A program made the position numbers and the translations under genes. Shown here piece after piece: positions 35,134 through 44,016 of a stretch of DNA of 64,000 nucleotides. Origin of the DNA: Shewanella sp. MTB7 (GTDB lineage: Bacteria > Pseudomonadota > Gammaproteobacteria > Enterobacterales > Shewanellaceae); the NCBI RefSeq assembly GCF_027571385.1, contig NZ_CP085636.1, positions 620,001-684,000 on the forward strand, given 5' to 3'. The notes under the pieces were generated by a model, which made no database searches, was not told where the DNA came from, and was given only the letters and a program-made list of their open reading frames with translations. Positions within the stretch are counted from its first letter, which is position 1, and every line of letters begins with the position of its first letter.

Positions 35134-35196
35134 CGGTGATTAGCGCAGCTTGGTAGTGTATCCAGATTGTGATAAGAACGGACCAGAGGGTGACCC
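35134..35196 (+). pseudogene. degenerate chimeric tRNA-Pro/His remnant
   Basis: The remnant starts exactly like the intact tRNA-Pro genes (CGGTGATTAGCGCAGC) with an altered D-arm. It then reads CCAGATTGTGATAAG, resembling the anticodon arm of the neighbouring tRNA-His, then returns to the Pro 3' anticodon arm GGACCAGAGGGT. The T-arm and acceptor 3' strand are missing. It cannot fold as a functional tRNA. Confidence 0.75.
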
Positions 35197-35213
35197 TCTT
35201 TAAATATCAATTT

Positions 35214-35290
<77 letters not shown>

Positions 35291-35357
35291 AATTATATAT
35301 GTATTGAATTTATTTGATATAGCAAGAACAGAGGGTAACCTCTTTAAATATTAGTTT

Positions 35358-35434
<77 letters not shown>

Positions 35435-35444
35435 AATTTACTAG

Positions 35445-35473
35445 AAGCCCTTAGAGAAATCTAAGGGCTTTTT
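35445..35473 (+). terminator. terminator of the tRNA cluster
   Basis: AAGCCCTTAGA-GAAA-TCTAAGGGCTT, an 11-bp perfect stem with tetraloop, is followed by TTT, 10 nt after the last tRNA. Confidence 0.92.
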
Positions 35474-35592
35474 AGCTTTAGCTGATGGAAGTCAAAGGTT
35501 CGAATCCTGCTCTTTATTAAATCAGCCAATCAAATTCGAAAGCTTTTTGAGCCTTTGAAACCAAAGGTGGAAGCTATTTTCTCGTACATAGA

Positions 35593-35617
35593 AAGGCCTA
35601 GGTAGTACCTAGGCCTT
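35593..35617. terminator. terminator of the adhesin/Lap operon
   Basis: A perfect 11-bp stem (AAGGCCTAGGT / ACCTAGGCCTT) with loop AGT lies 32 nt downstream of the minus-strand lapD stop. On the minus strand it is followed by TCTATG, so the T-run is short. Confidence 0.7.
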
Positions 35618-35648
35618 ATATCAATGGGAACTCATTACTCTTTAAGAG

Positions 35649-37571
35649 TTAATCTTCAATTTCAGTTGGCGGGAAGATATAGCCCATAAAGGCATTAGTT
35701 TTTAGTGGCGTAAATCGCTCTAATTGACGCATCTCTTCGATACCAGTCACAATGACTTTAATGTCGAGTCCTCGTGCTACATTGATAATTGCTCGACAGA
35801 GTTCACCACTGTGCTCACTGTCATCATAGTAGGCGAAAGATTGGTCTAACTTAACGTAGCTAGGTCTGAGTGATTGCAGGTAGGACATAGAGCCAAACTG
35901 ACGACCGAAGTGATCGATACCAAAATGCGCCCCGTTATCCCGAATGATGCTGCAGATTGAGTGGCAGGCATCAGGATCGCTGTAGACTGCAGCCTCTGGA
36001 ATATCAAAACAGATACGTTCTGGTAGAGAGGTGGATCGCAAGAAGGCATTGAGCCATTCATGGAACTTAGGATCGCTTAAACTCTGAAACGTTAGGTTTA
36101 CTGCTATGGGCTCGTGATTTTTACTGAGTAGGTGCTTCTCTTGTATATCTTCGATTAAGCATCTATCGAGTAAAGAGCCTAGAGACAATAACTCCACATA
36201 GGGCATAAATTGGCCTGCATGAATTATCTTATCTCCCATATTAAGTTGACAATAAAGTTCTCTTTGTAAGATGTTGTTACTGTTATTGAGATGAACAGGT
36301 TGCCATTTAAACTTAAATTGACGTTTTTGAATCGCTGCGCTTAAGTGTTCACGCCACTGTTCTCGAGTGAATAACTGCTTTTCATTGGTTTCAAACCAGT
36401 GGAAAACTTTATCCTCTTTAATGGCTTTTTGAAGAGCGTTATCTGTTTGGGCTAAAATATCAGAAACAGACATCTGCCCAATGCGTTCGGCAACACCAAT
36501 AGCAAAGTTTTCATTTGGTTTACAACCAGCCTTAGACATTTCTTGGTTTATGGTTCGAATCAAGGTCTGTAAATATTTACTGGTCTGATCATGTTCGGAA
36601 CTGGTAATTAAAAAGGCAAATTCATAGGCCGCGATTCTTGCGATAACTGAACTTGCGACTTCATCTAGCTGCTCTTTCATCTTTTCTGCAAGTAGTTTGA
36701 TGGTTTCATCTCTAACTTGATAACCATATTTACTATGAACTTCCTCTAGCCAATCGAATTTAGCCATGACTAAGGCACCGCCGGCTGGCTCATTTAACCA
36801 ACTGTTCAATCGCCCCATCATATATTGTCGATTTGGTAGGCCGGAAGCTTGGTCAACTAAATTCTTCTTTCGAAGTTCACCCACTTCTTCATCGAGAGAG
36901 TTAAACAGTTGCTTTAATTGATCTGACATACTGTTAAAGGCTAAAACAACAGATTTAAGCTCAGCAGTTTTGGGGATCTGCATATCAGGTCCAAATTTAC
37001 GTTGAGCGATCTCTTTTGCATGTTTAGCTATTTCGTTGAGCGGTTTTAATATCCAAGTAAGACCAACCCGAGCCATCACAATGGCGATGAGAAATAGGAT
37101 TGAGAAGACGATAATAGCGTTCGTCAAAGTTCGCCAGAGTTCATGGTAGCCGAATCCTGGGTGGGCAGTGATCTCTAAATTTGCTAACTGGATCCAACCT
37201 GATGTTATTGTGCTTTCTTTCTTTATTGTGTGAAAAAAATCAAGATCAACAAACCACTTGGGAACTCCCTCTATGTGGATGGGGTTATTCCAGATTTGTT
37301 GTTTACCATCCACTAACCAAGTCAATTTAACTTGTTGATAGTAGCCACCTTCGAAGATGACATTGATCAGGGTTTCAGCGCCAACAATATCACCAGCCTC
37401 GAGATCAGGAACTAACATTATGCCCAGTGAATTACTGGTGTTGTTAAGATCTGATTCCATCTGCTTTGTTAAAAAGCTTTGAGTCTCAGTGAATTGTACA
37501 TAGCCTAAACTCGCGACCACCAGTAAGAATAGGCCGAACAGTAGTGAGTATATCTGTCGAAACAGTGTCAT
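35649..37571 (-). CDS. lapD: LapD-like c-di-GMP receptor (degenerate GGDEF-EAL), inner membrane
   Basis: This 640-residue protein has TM1 (about 8-25), a LapD/MoxY-type periplasmic domain with the conserved GW motif (Trp126, equivalent by position to Trp125 of Pseudomonas LapD, which contacts LapG), TM2 (about 150-172) and a HAMP domain. A GGDEF-like domain has AAYEF (314-318) in place of GGDEF. The C-terminal EAL-like domain has REL (437-439) in place of EAL. Both enzymatic signatures are lost, as in LapD, which instead binds c-di-GMP and sequesters LapG. The frame extends 25 codons further upstream into lapG, but MTLFRQIYSLLFGLF is the family N-terminus. It starts 8 nt after the lapG stop. 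It is the BpfD equivalent of Shewanella and the last gene of the operon. Confidence 0.93.
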   Translation of the reverse strand: MTLFRQIYSLLFGLFLLVVASLGYVQFTETQSFLTKQMESDLNNTSNSLGIMLVPDLEAGDIVGAETLINVIFEGGYYQQVKLTWLVDGKQQIWNNPIHIEGVPKWFVDLDFFHTIKKESTITSGWIQLANLEITAHPGFGYHELWRTLTNAIIVFSILFLIAIVMARVGLTWILKPLNEIAKHAKEIAQRKFGPDMQIPKTAELKSVVLAFNSMSDQLKQLFNSLDEEVGELRKKNLVDQASGLPNRQYMMGRLNSWLNEPAGGALVMAKFDWLEEVHSKYGYQVRDETIKLLAEKMKEQLDEVASSVIARIAAYEFAFLITSSEHDQTSKYLQTLIRTINQEMSKAGCKPNENFAIGVAERIGQMSVSDILAQTDNALQKAIKEDKVFHWFETNEKQLFTREQWREHLSAAIQKRQFKFKWQPVHLNNSNNILQRELYCQLNMGDKIIHAGQFMPYVELLSLGSLLDRCLIEDIQEKHLLSKNHEPIAVNLTFQSLSDPKFHEWLNAFLRSTSLPERICFDIPEAAVYSDPDACHSICSIIRDNGAHFGIDHFGRQFGSMSYLQSLRPSYVKLDQSFAYYDDSEHSGELCRAIINVARGLDIKVIVTGIEEMRQLERFTPLKTNAFMGYIFPPTEIED

Positions 37572-37579
37572 CTTTCTAG

Positions 37580-38284
37580 CTACTCCAATCTTAATTTGGG
37601 TTTTCTGAGTCTTTCGACACCCAATCTGTGTTTGAGGTCGTTCCATTTAGCAAGCTTCTTAGATGAACCTGCAAGAACCCCTCGTCCTTTTTCTTTGTTA
37701 AGCCAAAGCTGTCGACCATTAAAACTGTATACCGGCAGCAGATCTTTTCTCTGAGTTGCAGGTTTTATCTTGCGATCTAAATTATCCAGCACTAGCGGGA
37801 TAGACCCAGGAGTCTCGTAATAAGCTAACACCATATGGTATTGATTAACCGTGGTTGCTTTTACCATAGTGATCCGCAATTTATCTTCTGCTACACCAAG
37901 TTGGAGTAGAGTGAAATATTTGGCAATTGAAAAATCTTCACAATCACCACCGTTAACACCAATAAACTCCATTGGTGTGGCCCAGTAGTTGCTCTCTCCC
38001 CAAAGCTTAATATCATCAACGAAACGAAATAGATTAAAGAAGCTATTTACCTTAGTGATCTTCTCTCTTTCGTTTAGGTTTTTTGCTTCATCTAGCACTC
38101 TAAACCAAGCTCTAACTCGTTTTCCCGCTCGCTCACCGTAGCGAGACTCAAGCGTTGAGGTAATATGTTCCTTATTGAGCTTTTGTGTAGGGGAAGCATA
38201 AAGACAAGAAGTGCCTAACATCACTGCGATTAACAAGAATCGACAGACTTTGATATAAGGTAAATTATTAAGCCTGTCTTTCAT
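37580..38284 (-). CDS. lapG: LapG-like periplasmic cysteine protease (BTLCP)
   Basis: This 234-residue transglutaminase-like cysteine protease has an N-terminal signal peptide (about residues 10-30, cleavage after LYA). The catalytic triad is visible as Cys115 (NGGDCEDFS), His150 (NQYHMVLAYY) and Asp167 (VLDNL). In Pseudomonas LapG, a calcium-dependent protease, cuts the giant adhesin near its N-terminus and releases it when c-di-GMP is low. The target site in this adhesin would lie beyond the right edge of the window. It is directly upstream of lapD (equivalent to BpfG). Confidence 0.93.
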   Translation of the reverse strand: MKDRLNNLPYIKVCRFLLIAVMLGTSCLYASPTQKLNKEHITSTLESRYGERAGKRVRAWFRVLDEAKNLNEREKITKVNSFFNLFRFVDDIKLWGESNYWATPMEFIGVNGGDCEDFSIAKYFTLLQLGVAEDKLRITMVKATTVNQYHMVLAYYETPGSIPLVLDNLDRKIKPATQRKDLLPVYSFNGRQLWLNKEKGRGVLAGSSKKLAKWNDLKHRLGVERLRKPKLRLE

Positions 38285-38302
38285 GATGTTAGATTTTATT
38301 CC

Positions 38303-38908
38303 TTATTGCACTTCTTCATCTACCGTATAGATATTCCACTTCATATCTGCTGTTGTATCTTCACCTGTGACTTCAGCGATAACACGTCTATTTCGAGTAT
38401 GGGCTGTTGCGGTCTCACTAAAATCAATTGGACGATCAAAGCTGTAGCCAATAGCAGTTAACCTGTCAGTATCTATTCCAAAGCGTTCACTTAGTGTTGT
38501 TGTGACCGCATTAGCTCTGTTTTGGGAGAGAACTAAATTATGATCGTAAGATCCCGTCTTACTAGAATGTCCTTCGATGGTCACTTTAGTATTAGGAAAC
38601 TGGCGCATAAATGTTGCGATGACTTCAACTTGATCATAGTACATAGGGTCAATGTAAAAAGAGTCATTAGGGAATAAAATCTTAAGTTCCTGACGTTTGT
38701 TAATGGGTTTGATCTTTCCGCAGCCATAGTTATCAATGGTTGCGCCAACAAAAGTATCGTTGCAGCGTTCACGGGCAACGATAACACCATCGGTATCATT
38801 ATCATTGAGATCGTTTACTTGGGTTGTCGCTCCATCCATAGTGACTATGTCTCTCATGGAACAACCGGCAAGTAAAATTATGCTTAATATCAGAATGAAA
38901 GCTCTCAT
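38303..38908 (-). CDS. OmpA-family lipoprotein of the adhesin secretion operon
   Basis: This 201-residue lipoprotein has a signal peptide with lipobox LAGC (Cys16). A short acidic Asn/Asp-rich stretch NDLNDNDTDGVI follows, like thrombospondin type 3 calcium repeats. The C-terminal OmpA-like peptidoglycan-binding domain includes VTIEGHSSKTG, LSQNRANAV and a late RNRRV. The start overlaps the TolC-family gene's stop by one base (TAATG), indicating translational coupling. An OmpA-like gene at this position is typical of the Shewanella agg/bpf locus. A role in anchoring the channel or adhesin to the wall is inference. Confidence 0.88.
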   Translation of the reverse strand: MRAFILILSIILLAGCSMRDIVTMDGATTQVNDLNDNDTDGVIVARERCNDTFVGATIDNYGCGKIKPINKRQELKILFPNDSFYIDPMYYDQVEVIATFMRQFPNTKVTIEGHSSKTGSYDHNLVLSQNRANAVTTTLSERFGIDTDRLTAIGYSFDRPIDFSETATAHTRNRRVIAEVTGEDTTADMKWNIYTVDEEVQ

Positions 38909-40326
38909 TAGTTTACCCCTCCTTCGTAGTTGCGTTCACCTAGCCATACATCAGGGCGAGTGACTCTTAGTGATTCCAGAAGTCTTCCCGTTGCATTTAA
39001 TACACGATACTCAGAGATGACTTGGTCATATTCCGTTTCTATATAATCTTTACGAGCCTCAAATAGTTCATTTTCGGTATCGAGCAGATCGAGCAATGTT
39101 CGTTGGCCTAAGTTAAATTGTTGGCTATAAGCAACTTGTGTATCTTTGGCTGCGATAACATGTTCTTGGATATACATCTTCTGGGGTTCGAGTAGCTCAT
39201 AAGCGTTCCAAGAAAGAGTGACGCCTTCAACAACTTGACGATGCGCACGCTGACGGATCTCTTTGGCTTCATTTATTTTGTAGGCAGCTTCTTTCTCGCG
39301 CGCCAGATCTTTGCCACCAGAAAATAGGTTGTACTTTATTCTGACCATGGCAACGAGATCGTTACTGTAACCAGAAACATTCGAGGTTGGTATCACACTG
39401 AAACCATCTTCACCGTCTAAGTTATTGTTCCAATTACCTGCCAAATCTAAAGAGAGTTTAGGGTAATAATTTGATTGTACTGATGATTTTTCATTTTTAG
39501 CCGCTTCGATATCACTGCTAGCAGATTTTAATATCGGATGGTTTTCTTGAGCGAGGAGAATACTGGTGCTCAGGTCCTCTGGCAGCATCTCATCATCCGG
39601 CACGGGGACGATTAAATATTCAGGCTCTGATGCAACTACTTTTATAAATTGAGCCTTAGCATCAAAAAAATTGTTTTTGGCAGAGATCAGGTTAGCGTTT
39701 GCGCGAGCTAAACGACCCGTTATCTGAGATAGATCGGCGATTGAACCTAGACCGGAGTCGGTTCTTTGTTTGATCTGTTCATAGATGTCTTGATGGCTGA
39801 GCAAGTTCTTTTCAGCTAGCGTTACGACTTGATCAGTACGAATATAATTAATGTATACCTTGACTACATCGAGAGCCATATCTTCAGCAGCCGAGAAAAG
39901 TGCCCATTGATCCGCGCTGGCTTCGAAGCTGTATCTATCAACTTCGCTACTGGTATAGAAGCCATCAAAAAGCATCTGCTTAATGCTAAAGCCTGCTTCA
40001 CCACGCTCTAGTCCGATGATACCGTCAGAATCAACATCAGGATTACCTTGATTGATTTTCCTACGAGACGAAGGACTATTAGTTTGCTCCCACCCATATC
40101 CGCCAGTTAGATCTATGGTTGGCATATAACCAGCGATAGCTTGGTTAACTTGCTCTTCACGGGTTTTAAATCGGTTAAACGCGATACGAATTTCAGGATT
40201 CGTATCTAAAGTATGTGCTACAGCTTGTTCCAGTGTCTGGCTATAAGCCGATACTTGAATGAACAGCGCGCTAAATGTCAGTGCTAGAGCACTGCGTTTC
40301 AACTGCCGAATTGTACTGGTATTCAT
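38908..40326 (-). CDS. lapE: TolC-family outer membrane channel of the adhesin type I secretion system (AggA/LapE-like)
   Basis: This 472-residue protein has a signal peptide (about residues 8-28), the family opening QTLEQAVAHTLDTNPEIRIAFNR, and two repeated halves of paired long helices and short strands typical of TolC. FNLGQRTLLDLLDTENELFEARKDY is the AggA/TolC C-terminal signature. It forms the outer-membrane exit for the adhesin with the HlyD and ABC proteins encoded upstream. In Shewanella the equivalent is AggA, required for aggregation. It lies 30 bp downstream of the adaptor gene. Confidence 0.92.
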   Translation of the reverse strand: MNTSTIRQLKRSALALTFSALFIQVSAYSQTLEQAVAHTLDTNPEIRIAFNRFKTREEQVNQAIAGYMPTIDLTGGYGWEQTNSPSSRRKINQGNPDVDSDGIIGLERGEAGFSIKQMLFDGFYTSSEVDRYSFEASADQWALFSAAEDMALDVVKVYINYIRTDQVVTLAEKNLLSHQDIYEQIKQRTDSGLGSIADLSQITGRLARANANLISAKNNFFDAKAQFIKVVASEPEYLIVPVPDDEMLPEDLSTSILLAQENHPILKSASSDIEAAKNEKSSVQSNYYPKLSLDLAGNWNNNLDGEDGFSVIPTSNVSGYSNDLVAMVRIKYNLFSGGKDLAREKEAAYKINEAKEIRQRAHRQVVEGVTLSWNAYELLEPQKMYIQEHVIAAKDTQVAYSQQFNLGQRTLLDLLDTENELFEARKDYIETEYDQVISEYRVLNATGRLLESLRVTRPDVWLGERNYEGGVN

Positions 40327-40356
40327 TGTTAACCCCTCCAGGTTGAATTTTGAGGC

Positions 40357-41739
40357 TTATCGCTCTCTAAGGGCGGTATCTTTAGCTCTTAAAATTGGAT
40401 TAAGTATGTATTCTAGAATGGATCTTTGCCCTGTAATCACATCAACTGAAGTCAACATCCCTGGTATAATTGGCATCTCTGTGCCATCGTCCCTCATTAA
40501 ACTTGATAGTTCAGTTCGAACTCTAACAAGATAGAAGCTGTTTCCCTCCTCATCTTGTGATGTGTCAGCACTGATATGCTCGACGATCCCATTTAGCCCT
40601 CCATAGCGAGTAAAATCATAGGCTGTGACTTTAACCACAGCAGGTAGTCCTGGGTGTAAAAACGCGATATCTTTAGGTAGTATTTTTGTTTCAATCAATA
40701 ATTGATCTTCAGATGGAACAATCTCAATGATATCAACACCAGGCTGAACAACGCCTCCTAAGGTGTTTATGTGAATGCTCTTAATCGTACCGTTGACCGG
40801 AGATGTTATCTCTGCTTTATTGACTTTATCTTGAGCGCCAACTTGCGCTTCACTCATCCGTGAAAGTTTAGTTTGTAAGTCGTTAAGCTCAGTTCGTGTA
40901 TCGGCTGCAAAGGTAAAAACGGCTTCGCGTCTTTTTAAGATGGCTTCATCCTGTGAAGCTTTTACTTTAGGGCGTAATAATCTCATGGTGGCTAATTCAC
41001 CTTGGATATCATTGACAGTACGTTCGAGTTTAAGTAGTTCAACTTCAGGAACAATGCCTTTATCTGCTAAGGGACGTGTCAGTGATAACTCTCGGGAAAT
41101 TAACTGGTAGCTTCTGGTTAAGGTTTTTATTTTCGATGCTAATTCTTGTGTCTCTTGTTGTCTCTGTTGTATCTGTCGAACTAAAATTTCGAGCTGGTTA
41201 CTGAGGCTGTCTAATCGACCCGAGTACTCTTCCTGTTGGCGTTTGATGAGCTCAGGTTCGAGTTCTGTGAGTTCAACTGAAAATGTCAGAGGTAACTTAG
41301 TGATTTTGACCTGTTCACGCCAATCAGATGTCATATCGGTAATGACGATGCTGTTTAATTCAGTTTCTAATCGTTTTACATTGGCTTGTAGGCTATATAC
41401 TTCTTGCTCCTGCTGTGCAAAGTCAGAACGAAAGCGAGTAGCGTCAATACGAACAAGTGCTTGTCCTTTTTTGACTATCATTCCCTCTTTCACATACATG
41501 TCTTGCATTATTCCACCATCAAGACTCTGAATTACTTGTATTTGTGAAGAGGGAATTACTTTTCCCATACCTGTTGTCACTTGATCAAGTTTGGAAAAAA
41601 ATGCCCAAACAAAAAAACATATAGCCAAGGAGGTAAGGGCCCAGATTATTAATCTATGACTGGTTGGTGCATCTGTCATCATGGCACCATACACATCATC
41701 GACCATCTCTAGATCTTGGGTAGTTAAATGCTTACTCAT
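40357..41739 (-). CDS. lapC: HlyD-family adaptor of the adhesin type I secretion system (LapC-like)
   Basis: This 460-residue membrane fusion protein has a cytoplasmic N-terminus of about 30 residues, one TM segment (about 29-45), a lipoyl half (GGIMQDMYVKEGMIVKKGQALVRI), a very long coiled-coil hairpin (about 105-300), the second lipoyl half (ITSPVNGTIKSIHINTLGGVV) and a beta-barrel, ending in the HlyD C-terminal signature VDVITGQRSILEYILNPI. The start codon lies in the last codons of the ABC gene (8-nt overlap, ATGAGTAA), indicating coupled translation. Confidence 0.93.
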   Translation of the reverse strand: MSKHLTTQDLEMVDDVYGAMMTDAPTSHRLIIWALTSLAICFFVWAFFSKLDQVTTGMGKVIPSSQIQVIQSLDGGIMQDMYVKEGMIVKKGQALVRIDATRFRSDFAQQEQEVYSLQANVKRLETELNSIVITDMTSDWREQVKITKLPLTFSVELTELEPELIKRQQEEYSGRLDSLSNQLEILVRQIQQRQQETQELASKIKTLTRSYQLISRELSLTRPLADKGIVPEVELLKLERTVNDIQGELATMRLLRPKVKASQDEAILKRREAVFTFAADTRTELNDLQTKLSRMSEAQVGAQDKVNKAEITSPVNGTIKSIHINTLGGVVQPGVDIIEIVPSEDQLLIETKILPKDIAFLHPGLPAVVKVTAYDFTRYGGLNGIVEHISADTSQDEEGNSFYLVRVRTELSSLMRDDGTEMPIIPGMLTSVDVITGQRSILEYILNPILRAKDTALRER

Positions 41740-43912
41740 TGGTTTGTCCTCCAGCGAGTAAGCCCTTACTTAGTTTATCGAGTACCTCAGCTTTTGGCCC
41801 ATCAATAATCACATGTCCTCTGTCTAACACGATAATTCTGTCCACGAGTTTTAACAGATGCATCTTGTGGGTGATCAGTAGTAGTGTTCGATCTCGAGTG
41901 ACATTTTGCATAGCATGAATGAATTGCTTTTCCGCCCGAGCATCTAAACTGGCACTGGGTTCATCCATTAGCAGAACAGGAGGGTCATTTAACGTTGCTC
42001 TTGCCAGTGCTACGGTTTGTCTCTGACCGCGGGATAGGGACTGGCCACCTTCTCCAACCTGCTGATCTAAGCCTTCACTGTCAAGATCAGTAAAGTGATT
42101 TATGCCTGAAAGTTGTACAGCCCTAATTAACTGATGCTCAGTTACCTGACGGGTGCCAAAGAGAATATTGTCCCTAATTGTGCCGTGAAAAAGCGTTATA
42201 TCTTGAGGTAAATAACCAAAGTTACGCCTTAGGTCTGTTGGATGGATCTGAGCAGAGTCGAGTCCATCGTATCTCAGACTTCCTTTTGTGGGCTGATAGA
42301 GTCCCACAAGCATCTTAGCCAATGTGCTCTTGCCTGAACCGTTGCGGCCTATGATGGCAATGCGTTCACCTGGCTCGATATTGAGAGACATGGGATGCAA
42401 AATAGGTTTTTCTGAACCAGGATAACTGAAGCTAATGTTATCGGCGCTAATCTTTCCCTCTAAGCGTTGTCGGCTAACCAAGTGGCCTTTATTTTCAAAC
42501 TCATCTTCTTGAGTCATGATCTCGTTGAGCTGACGTAGAGCACTGGCTGTATGATTTCCTCGAGTCATCAAGCCAGCTAGTTGTGCCATAGGCGCTATTG
42601 CACGACTTGATAAAATCACCGCGGCAATAATACCGCCCATAGAAATCTCATTGTCTGCGACTCGATATACACCTAAAATCACCACACAGACCACTGAGAG
42701 TTGTACGACAAAGTTCGCGAGATTAGTCACTGCGGTGGAAATCTTTTTAGATTTTAGTTGCCAGTTGGCGGTATGACCTATCATCTGTTGCCAGCTTTTC
42801 TGCACCAAACCCTCAGCACCGCTTGATTTTATAGACTCTAATGACGCCAGAGATTCAATTAAGTGACCGTGTTTTAAACTAGAAAATTTATTACTCTCCT
42901 CAATTGCAGCTTTTAACTTTGGCTGCATGATTAGGGTGTAACCAATGATAATGATGCTTCCTATGAGGGGAATGACAGCAAGATCACCTGCTACTACATA
43001 GATAATAATCAAGAAAAATAGAGCAAAAGGTAGATCAACCAGTGTCGTTATCGTTGCTGAGGTTAAAATCTCTCTAATACTGTCAAACTCGCCCAACTGT
43101 CTAGCCATACCTCCCACACTTGGTGAGCGTTTTTCGAGTGGTATCCCTATGGCTTTAGCAAACAGTCTTGAGGAGACGATAATGTCGACTTTCTTGCCTG
43201 CCACATCGATAAGGTAGGAGCGTAGTTGTCTCAATATTAGGTCGAATATGTAAGCGACGCTGGCACCAATGGCCAGTACCCATAGTGATGAGAAAGCTAA
43301 ATTTGGTACAACTTTATCATAAACATTCATGATAAAAAGCGGGGAGACCAAGGCAAATAGGTTGACCAAAACTGAAGCCAGTAGTGCATCTCGATAGATA
43401 GGGGCTGAATCTTTAAGGGTTTGTAGCAACCAATGAGTTTTATTGTCATGGAGATGAACGTCGAAGCCCATGTCTCCACGGTACTGCTGTTTAACAAGAA
43501 ATAGATAACCAACATAGATGGCTTCTAAATCCTCAAGTGTTAATACCTGTTCCCCACCGGTCTCAGGTAGTTGGATAACCACTCTATCTTTTTCGACATC
43601 TAACTCACGAAGAAGACAGGCTTTTTTATCCTTAAGGAGTAATACACAGGGCAAAAAAATAGGTGAAATCTGGTTTAGACCTTTTTGAGTTAGTTTAGCC
43701 GCTAACCCCGCACGAGCAGCGGCCTGAGGCACTAAATCGGGTGTCAGTACACTGCCGGACAAAGGCAGCCCTGCTGCCATAGATTCGCTAGAGCAGGGGC
43801 TACCGAAATATTCGGTTAATAGTACTAAACTGTCTAGTAAGGGATCGACAGTTACTCGTTGAGAGGCTGACACCGTCCACTGTTCAGTATTTTTAGGGGC
43901 TGTTACGGACAC
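41732..43912 (-). CDS. lapB: type I secretion ABC exporter with C39-like domain (LapB-like)
   Basis: This 726-residue protein has an N-terminal C39 peptidase-like domain (about 20-150) in which the catalytic Cys position is not Cys (SLVLLTEYFGSP), so it is a non-proteolytic docking domain as in HlyB/LapB. A six-TM ABC exporter domain follows (about 175-455). The nucleotide-binding domain has Walker A GRNGSGKST (about 525), signature LSRGQ (variant of LSGGQ), Walker B VLLMDEPSASLD and H-loop THKMH. It energises export of the giant adhesin encoded just upstream. Gap to the adhesin stop is 104 bp. Confidence 0.94.
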   Translation of the reverse strand: MSVTAPKNTEQWTVSASQRVTVDPLLDSLVLLTEYFGSPCSSESMAAGLPLSGSVLTPDLVPQAAARAGLAAKLTQKGLNQISPIFLPCVLLLKDKKACLLRELDVEKDRVVIQLPETGGEQVLTLEDLEAIYVGYLFLVKQQYRGDMGFDVHLHDNKTHWLLQTLKDSAPIYRDALLASVLVNLFALVSPLFIMNVYDKVVPNLAFSSLWVLAIGASVAYIFDLILRQLRSYLIDVAGKKVDIIVSSRLFAKAIGIPLEKRSPSVGGMARQLGEFDSIREILTSATITTLVDLPFALFFLIIIYVVAGDLAVIPLIGSIIIIGYTLIMQPKLKAAIEESNKFSSLKHGHLIESLASLESIKSSGAEGLVQKSWQQMIGHTANWQLKSKKISTAVTNLANFVVQLSVVCVVILGVYRVADNEISMGGIIAAVILSSRAIAPMAQLAGLMTRGNHTASALRQLNEIMTQEDEFENKGHLVSRQRLEGKISADNISFSYPGSEKPILHPMSLNIEPGERIAIIGRNGSGKSTLAKMLVGLYQPTKGSLRYDGLDSAQIHPTDLRRNFGYLPQDITLFHGTIRDNILFGTRQVTEHQLIRAVQLSGINHFTDLDSEGLDQQVGEGGQSLSRGQRQTVALARATLNDPPVLLMDEPSASLDARAEKQFIHAMQNVTRDRTLLLITHKMHLLKLVDRIIVLDRGHVIIDGPKAEVLDKLSKGLLAGGQTNE

Positions 43913-43991
43913 CTAAAAGCTTATCCTTAAAGTTATATCAATATGATTTCATTATATTACACGGATCTTAACAAAAACGCTCATATTTGAC

Positions 43992-44013
43992 GTAAATCAT
44001 TATTTTGATTTAC
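43992..44013. repeat. hairpin between adhesin and exporter genes
   Basis: GTAAATCA and TGATTTAC form a perfect 8-bp inverted repeat with a 6-nt loop, 3 nt after the adhesin stop on the minus strand. There is no T-run. It could protect the 3' end of the adhesin message or attenuate read-through into the exporter genes. Confidence 0.5.
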
Positions 44014-44016
44014 TTA

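Noticed and set aside
37572..37646. Longer start for LapD
   Set aside because: The extension lies within the end of lapG, is basic and unlike LapD N-termini, and would precede the first TM segment with no counterpart in the family.
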